Source of the DNA: Arion vulgaris
Taxonomy: Eukaryota; Mollusca; Gastropoda; Stylommatophora; Arionidae
DNA: 64,000 bases
Direction: 5' to 3'
Assembly: GCA_020796225.1 (NCBI GenBank)
Contig: CM036753.1
Coordinates: 74,157,865 to 74,221,864 of the forward strand
Shown: positions 58,026 to 64,000 of the stretch, one piece after another
Position numbering within the stretch: the first letter of the stretch is position 1
Layout of the letters: each line of letters opens with the position of its first letter
The notes under the pieces: model-generated
What the model was told of the DNA's origin: nothing
Seen by the model: the letters and a program-made list of their open reading frames with translations, nothing else
Databases searched by the model: none
Program-made: the position numbers and the translations under genes

Positions 58026-58930
58026 ACAACTTCCCGGCCATCCATAGAGATTCCAAACCCTAAATCTCTCTCTCAAACTCTAAGTTAAACCGTATATTTC
58101 ATCAGGAGGAACTAAACTCAGAAAAATAAACCAGACAAAACATTGTAAATATCAGCGTATTCTGCAGTTATTTTTAAGGAATGTATCATGAAATTCAAAG
58201 ATATGAATCATAATATACAAATACTAGTAATTAAGTAAAACATGAACTGAACAACCCTGCCTTTACTACCAGGATCACGCTTGGCAAACTAAAGCACTTA
58301 GCCAGGCAGAAATACTTTGCTATATTGATTACAGCTATTGTTGAGTGTAGCCAGAGTAGATACCAAATACCATGCACTGTTTGTCTAGATATTTGTCGAT
58401 TATCACCTGCGATCTTACCTTTTTCCGTCTTATAATAATAGATATTACAGTAGAGTGAAAGTGCACTACAATTTGTAGGCGTGTAATTTATAACCAGGTT
58501 AGAAGTCGTCAAGTGTTGATGTACAATATCGGAGAAAGTAATTATACAAATATATCGATATTAATTATAATGGACGCGATCAGTAAAGTTGAAATGTGAA
58601 ACGGAACGGAAAAATGAAAAAAATTAATTGCATAGTCAATCGCGTTTGAAGTCATACAGGGACCAGGTTACAGAAAGTGATGAGGGCAAGGTCACTGTAA
58701 CACGAAATTGCAGATGAAATGTGCATGGAAAAGCCCGAAGAATGTTGCATAATTGGACTGTCATTTAATCATTTTATGACGTTAATGTTGTTGTTGAATT
58801 GAAATGGACAAGTCTAAGGAATAGACATTACAAAATATGTGCGAGAATTTGAATGCAAGTCCACATTTATCTTACAACTGTATGCATGCAACACACAGCT
58901 GTTATATACAAAACAGTTTAAACGTAGGTG
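58026..58930. other. non-coding, no feature recognised
   Basis: About 0.9 kb. The 93-codon minus-strand frame at 58231-58512 has no recognisable motif and is probably chance. Confidence 0.6.
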
Positions 58931-58934
58931 AGTG

Positions 58935-59180
58935 TTCTTCTTCTTCTTTGCGTTCGGTTTCGTATGCTCGTCAAAACTATGAGATGGGTTGCCTCTATGA
59001 AACTGCATGTCAGTTGGAGTTCTTTGAAGGTTTCCCATGGCTTGCTCTGTAAACTTTGTTCATAATACCATGTTTCATTTCGTTGGTGTATATATGATGG
59101 ACATGACTGAAGGATGTGCTCTGGAGTCTGTCTGGCATGCACACTGTGCAGTTTGAGCAGGTTTTAGTCTGTGCATGTAG
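58935..59180 (-). pseudogene. LINE-G 3' end: Cys/His C-terminus and GAA tail
   Basis: Minus-strand translation gives a TKTCSNCTVC pair of cysteines, then ARQTPEHILQSCPSYIHQRN and ETWYYEQSL. Together these form the CCHC-type end of RNase H-bearing LINEs (compare TAEHVLHDC in LINE-C). The element ends CGAAACCGAACGCAAAGAAG (AAG)n, with no RT or RNase H left. The same end recurs on the plus strand at 60815. Confidence 0.8.
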
Positions 59181-59294
59181 TGTGTCTTAAGAAATAATTA
59201 TAACTATACACGTTACAAGAAATATGATATTTTAGAATTGATACACATGCGTGAGGAAGGTGTAAGTGAATCGACAGTCTTAGGAGAATTATAT

Positions 59295-59375
59295 CATCCA
59301 TCCATCCATCTATTCATCCATCCATCCATCTTTGTCTATCTGGCTGTCTGTGTATCTGTCTGTCTATATATATGT
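59295..59375. repeat. (CATC)n and (CTGT)n microsatellite
   Basis: ATCCATCCATC runs followed by CTGTCTGT/CTATATATA. Confidence 0.9.
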
Positions 59376-60814
59376 TTGTCTATATACGATAGAAGTAATG
59401 ACATGTCAACTATAGGCAATGTACTGTCAACTCAGTTATATTCAAATAGCAAATGTATGCCAAATCAGTTTAGTTGAACTAAAGGTATAACTTTACTACT
59501 TACCATACAACAACTTTTATAGCTATTCTATCTATTGTCTATTCCTGGTGTACCTTTCAGCGCTCAAAGTATACGCAGGCTTCTGGCAAGTGCCCTCAAC
59601 TACGCCTCGTATATGGTGTTTTCTACAACCTCTGATATTTTTTATGCCCATAGTTTGTGTCTGCGACCTTCATTCTTGAAATTGTATCAAAATAGTAATG
59701 CTCGTTGTGGTGTACTGTTCCGCAATTTTTCGTAGACATTTAAAGTCTGTTGTATATGTTTCTTTATCATTTGATGTACATGTTAACTTTTGACACCGAT
59801 AGCTGAAAGTTGTGATGCAGATCGTATTGTATAAGGCTAATTTTGTGTGTAAAGATACGTATGTTTGCAACTGGGAATCGGTGTAATTTGGACGATGATT
59901 TGGCTTGTTTTGTTGCATCTTTGCTGTTTATTGGTGAAGATTCTTCTATATGCTTTTATCGAGCGTCCCAACTGAGTGAATGTATTCAGAATGAAGGCAG
60001 TCTTATAGTCAATGGATGCACTAACGATACTCCCATTCTAAAGATAATATATGCTTGGCATTCTGTCACTACGCTACCGCCATGCAATCGCCCAAATCAA
60101 AGCATACATACATGTTACTGTGGATAAAAGACATCCACTACAAAAGAATGCACATGATGTCAAGGACGCGAGAATCAAACCTGACATGTCAAGGGCGGCA
60201 CATAATGAGAGAACAATTAACCATGTGATAACTGTTGCAAATCTATCAATTGAGAGAGGACTGGAGCCTTATATATGCTAGCATAGTCAACTACCGATAC
60301 ATTATCATTACTCTTGGAAGAAAATAAGAGAGAGAAATTCTGACGGACTGTTGGGGTCGCAAAGTTCTGCTCAGGACAAGCTATTTGATGATGATGATTA
60401 TGTCATCTCCTACCGCCTATCAAATTACATGGATGAGACATACCTGACGACTGCGTTGAGATATTCAATCACGAAATCGTTGCCTTGGAAACCTCAACCT
60501 GTGATCTTCTATCTCGTGTAAAATCACTTCAGAACCATGTCACTAATTATGATTGTTTGATGTTCAGTTAACAGTAACAACTAGATTTTCCCTTCAAGAT
60601 TACATCGTTTGAAATTATGAATATTTAATGCTTATCTCTTTTTTCTGTCAATGGACTCTGCTTGCAATTGCCATAATTAAATATTTATTAGTGAAATTAT
60701 TGAAACATGATTAACCCAGTAACGTTGTGACACGTTTTACGAGGATGTCATGACCTTATTGTGTAATTAGTCATTGACTTTTGACAATGAGGCTCAACCA
60801 TCACATTGACAGAA
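59376..60814. other. non-coding, weak tRNA-like segment
   Basis: No domain in the open frames. On the minus strand near 60160-60235, CAGGTTTGATTCTCGCG is B-box-like, and near 60060 GGCGGTAGCGTAGTGACAG is A-box-like; these may be degraded SINE heads. Confidence 0.45.
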
Positions 60815-61052
60815 TAAAGCCTCCTCAGACTTCACAGTGTGCATGCTAGACAGAAACACAGACCCCAGAGCACATCCTGCAGTCATGTCCATCATACATA
60901 CACCAACGAAACGAAACATGGCATCATGAACTATGCTTACAGAGCAAGCTTTTGGGAACTCTCGAAGAACTCCAACTAACATGCGGCTTCACAGAGGCAA
61001 CCCATCTCATGGTTTAGACGAGCATATGAAACCAAACGTAAAGAAGAAGAGA
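60815..61052 (+). pseudogene. LINE-G 3' end, second copy
   Basis: Plus-strand copy of the LINE-G 3' end, sharing CACAGTGTGCATGC, AGACCCCAGAGCACATCCTG, CAGTCATGTCCATCATACAT and AACTCCAACTAACATGC, ending GAAACCAAACGTAAAGAAGA. Frame is broken. Confidence 0.8.
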
Positions 61053-61274
61053 TAATTCCAATGGGTAGAAAATATGACACAATTTTACAGGACTGCCACA
61101 AATTGTTGTTTTTATTTACATGGTTTATATAAACAGATTCGGTGAGTTTCACCCCATAAAGAAAACTGATCAGTTTGGCAACAGTTCAGTGCAGATTTGG
61201 ACTCTTTCTGATTATAGGTAATACTATAGATAGATATAGGGATATTCAATATAATTGGACAAGAGATGACATAT

Positions 61275-61630
61275 GATGTTGACTAAATTTACGTATGTGT
61301 TGATGACATTTTGTAAGTTGATGTATGAGCTGATGATACTTAGTGAATTGATGTATGAGCTGATGACGTTTTGCACTTTATGTATGAGCTGATGACATTT
61401 AGCAAGATGATGTATAAGTTGATGACGTTTTGCAAGTTGATGTATGAGCTGATGACGTTTTGCAAGATGATGTATGATCTGATGATGTTTAGCAAGTTAA
61501 TGTATGATCTGATGACGTTTTGCAATTGATGTATGAGCTGATGACGTTTAGCAAGAGTTGTATGCGCTGATGACGTTTTGCAACTGATGTATGAGCTGAT
61601 GTCGTTTTGCAACTGATGTATGAACTGATG
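61275..61630. repeat. 30-bp minisatellite, ~12 units
   Basis: Units GATGACGTTTTGCAAGTTGA and TGTATGAGCT. Confidence 0.95.
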
Positions 61631-61885
61631 ACGTTTAGTAAGTTGATGTATATTTAGATGACGTTCAGGAAGTTGATGTATGTGGTGATCACATTTATTA
61701 AGTTAATGTATATTTAGATGACGTTCAGCAAGTTGATGTATGTTGTGATCACATTTATAAAGTTGACGTATATTTAGATGACATCCAGCAAGTTGATGTA
61801 TGTGGTGATCACATTTATTAAGTTAATGGATATTTACATGACGTTCAGCAAGTTGATGTATTTGTGATACTAATACATTAAATTG
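61631..61885. repeat. 60-bp dimeric minisatellite, ~4 units
   Basis: GATGACGTTCAGCAAGTTGA, TGTATGTGGTGATCACATTT and ATTAAGTTAATGTATATTTA. It reads as a dimer of two diverged forms of the neighbouring 30-bp unit. Confidence 0.9.
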
Positions 61886-61904
61886 AATGATATGTTGATG
61901 TACG

Positions 61905-62275
61905 TTTATGAAATAGATACATGTGCTACTGAGATCATGCAAGTAGATTAATGTACTGCTGAGACTATGTAAGTAGATTAAATGTGTTACTGAGATCATG
62001 CAAGTAGATTAATGTACTACTGAGACTATGTAAGTAGATTAATGTGACTACTGAAGAGTTATGTAACGTAGATTAATTGTACTACTGAGACATGTAAGTA
62101 GATTAATGTACTACTGAGATTATGCAAGTAGATTAATGTACTACTGAGACTATGTAAGTAGATTAATGTGCTACTGAGATTATGTAAGTAGATTAATGTG
62201 CTACTGATACCTTGTAAGTAGATTAATGTACTACTGAGACCATGTAAGTAGATTAATGTGCTACAATAGCTTAGT
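61905..62275. repeat. 30-bp minisatellite, ~12 units, second type
   Basis: Units TGTAAGTAGATTAATGTACT and ACTGAGACTA, same period as the block at 61275 but different sequence. Confidence 0.95.
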
Positions 62276-62349
62276 AACATTATGTATATTATGATGGATT
62301 TATCTAATATAATTATAAGACAAAACAACATTTTATCGGCTAATGTAAA

Positions 62350-62545
62350 AGGTGCAATAGCTTAGTTGATAGAGCACTCGCTTCATAGGCGCATGGTGCG
62401 AGGGTTAAATTCAACAGTTGATATGGGTTTTGTCCGACCATAACTACTATCCATTCTACCCAGCCTGAATTGGGTTTCAGAAAAGCAAATTCGGCTGGCG
62501 TGATGTTGGCCATATCATCCATCAGCTGCTGATGGTCAATGACAA
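62350..62545 (+). mobile_element. SINE6 copy
   Basis: tRNA-like head (GTGCAATAGCTTAGTTGATA, GAGCACTCGCTTCATAGG, GCGAGGGTTAAATTCAAC), then TGAATTGGGTTTCAGAAAAG and GGCTGGCGTGATGTTGGCC shared with 21144-21245. The cloverleaf has no matching acceptor 3' strand, so it is not a tRNA gene. Confidence 0.75.
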
Positions 62546-62823
62546 ATATGAGCCAAACACCGTATTTCTCAATATACGAGCTTACGGTATGATCAACGGT
62601 TTAATTTTAATACTTTCAATTTAAAAAATAAATTTGTCGTTGAATATAGAATAGAGTAACTGACACAGTCATAGAATACCATAAATAATATCTAGGCAGT
62701 ATTTGTAAACATGATGTTGGTTTTCTGAGTACCACCATCTCTATTAATCGAGGAAGACGTCAGGCTCGGTCCAATGTCCATACTTATATAAGTTTGAAAC
62801 AAGTGTCTACAGCCGTGGTTGTA

Positions 62824-63080
62824 CAGGGTGTTCAAGATAATTACAGCCCCATTGACAATTCGAAAGTTGCCAGGTACAAATTGAGTTGTGTTTATTTACT
62901 ATTTAAACCGGTTCTGACTAGCTCGTCCTAAGTCACATTTGTTCATCGCCCCTTCCACACTACAATTACACACCGTCACACAACCTTGACCTATACTACG
63001 TCATAACTGAACCTTCCAATTTCCATACATATATGCCAGATTAGCTCCATTCACGGGCTGCAATTATCTTGAACACCCTG
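62824..63080. mobile_element. mariner-type MITE (MITE-2), copy 2
   Basis: 257 bp between TA dinucleotides (62822-62823 and 63081-63082). Ends CAGGGTGTTCAAGATAATTA and GCAATTATCTTGAACACCCTG-type. The interior matches copy 1 at 46931 closely (CTATTTAAACCGGTTCTGAC, CACACAACCTTGACCTATAC). Confidence 0.9.
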
Positions 63081-63082
63081 TA

Positions 63083-64000
63083 GTTTAGAACCCCGACAGA
63101 AGGACGAGGTTTTTAATCATTCTATGTAGAGATCAGAATGTGTTTCTATATCTCTATTTCTCACCCAGAAGTCTTCAAAGAACTCGATGGAATCTGAAAT
63201 GCCGTGTGTTTGTTTTGACATATATGATGTATGTGTGCGTGGTTTCTGCATGATCATCAGAGACTGATCAGTTCCAGATAAGTGGATACCACAGTGGGAT
63301 GTCATATTGGTCAAACCAAAATATGAATGTAAAGAAAGAGCTCAATGTGATATCGTCATCATTCCTCATCGCTTCCAAGAACAAAAATGCAAAGACAAAC
63401 AAATTCTATTCAATTGGGTCGTGTGTTTTTACTAAGATATCCTGGTTTTTTTCAATGAGGCAGTTTCAAAATTGTATTTTTAAAGTTTATGACCATTAGC
63501 ACCACACCGCGCACCTCTCAGTTATCTGATGACAGTTGTCGTGCAAGAAGATGCAATGGTTCTATTATTTTCTATCCTTAAAAAAACATGGAGAAAGATG
63601 ATTAGCAGCCCCTAGCAAGAGCCCCAGAATGTAGATATCTATTTTAAAACTATCTAAACAAGGACGCCAAGTCCAAAGTGACAACGTATTGTATTAAATG
63701 AGATGAAGAGTGGTATAAAATCATCTTGAGATCTATAGAAACTATCTAAATATTATTGATCTTATTGGATATACGTACCACGTACTAGATGCTCTCATAG
63801 TTGACCAATTGATCAGTCTATAAATATCATCAGGACTTATATGTAGACATGATTGATCTATCAACAAATATTTATTTTAGTTAGGCTTCAATCGCACAAA
63901 TATCAACTTTACTAAGTATGATTGGCATGGTTAAACCACATCCATCTCTGGATAACTAGGCCAGACAACAGACCGGAGAATCCCTGACCTAGATCAGAGA
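63083..64000. other. non-coding, no feature recognised
   Basis: Open frames at 63117-63314 and 63299-63499 have no recognised motif. No repeat shared with the rest of the window. Confidence 0.55.

Noticed and set aside
58231..58512. Small protein-coding gene of 93 codons
   Set aside because: No motif, no splice or promoter evidence, and the composition is like the surrounding non-coding DNA.
61275..61630. Satellite-encoded hammerhead ribozyme (CTGATGA in every 30-bp unit)
   Set aside because: The unit has no GAAA box and is too short to supply the three stems.
62345..62420. tRNA gene
   Set aside because: A- and B-box-like words are present but the acceptor stem does not close, and the same head precedes a SINE body. 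The same applies to 20873-20940, 24000-24078, 49600-49675 and 50645-50705.

Overview
The window is non-coding, AT-rich animal (metazoan) DNA with no recognisable host gene. It is a patchwork of 5'-truncated non-LTR retrotransposons (LINEs), several tRNA-derived SINE families, short non-autonomous DNA transposons and many minisatellite or satellite arrays. Codon-scale protein similarity appears only in transposon-derived open frames, all of them broken. The repeat mix (I/RTE-like LINEs with trinucleotide tails, tRNA-SINEs with GAA-rich tails, a SPIN-type hAT) suggests a lophotrochozoan invertebrate, most likely a mollusc such as a gastropod. That taxon call is an inference.

Layout. 1-7.4 kb: SINE1 copies, a hAT-type MITE, a SINE5 copy, and a decayed 47-49-bp minisatellite (5.0-6.9 kb) split by SINE insertions. 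7.4-15 kb: an RNase H-bearing LINE remnant (7.76-9.31 kb), SINE3 and SINE4 copies, a ~55-bp minisatellite, a piggyBac-like MITE abutting a 14-bp minisatellite, and a SINE2 nested in a SINE3. 15-24.8 kb: LINE 3' ends, a 44-bp array, the best LINE copy (reverse transcriptase, 17.8-19.6 kb, frameshifted), and nested SINE/LINE insertions. 24.84-35.5 kb: one ~62-bp satellite array of about 170 units, ending in a scrambled zone (35.5-36.4 kb), a truncated transposase DNA-binding domain, and two stray satellite units. 37.6-39.7 kb: a 43-bp array split by a SINE. 40-49.4 kb: further arrays (41, 30, 43, 39 and 17 bp), SINE3 copies and a mariner-type MITE. 49.6-57.5 kb: SINE4 copies, an RT fragment inserted in a 12-bp array, a SPIN-type hAT element with a MITE inside it, two more copies of that MITE, two LINE 3' ends and a 104-bp tandem repeat. 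57.6-64 kb: a head-to-head SINE5 pair, two LINE 3' ends, 30-bp arrays, a SINE6 and a second mariner-type MITE.

Family names SINE1-SINE6 and LINE-A to LINE-H are local labels. SINE1: tRNA head with poly(A) tail. SINE2 and SINE3: related subfamilies with GAAGAAG tails. SINE4: tRNA head, conserved centre and TCAA tail. SINE5: tRNA head with GGTTCGAATCC. SINE6: tRNA head and a conserved 3' body. Many insertions keep target-site duplications, so their order can be read. Three times a transposon segment has itself become a tandem array (42.5, 47.6 and 57.1 kb). The most notable items are the SPIN-type element with its nested MITE, a mariner-type MITE pair whose inverted ends co-vary, a LINE and a SINE sharing the same 3' tail, and the very large, indel-rich 62-bp satellite.
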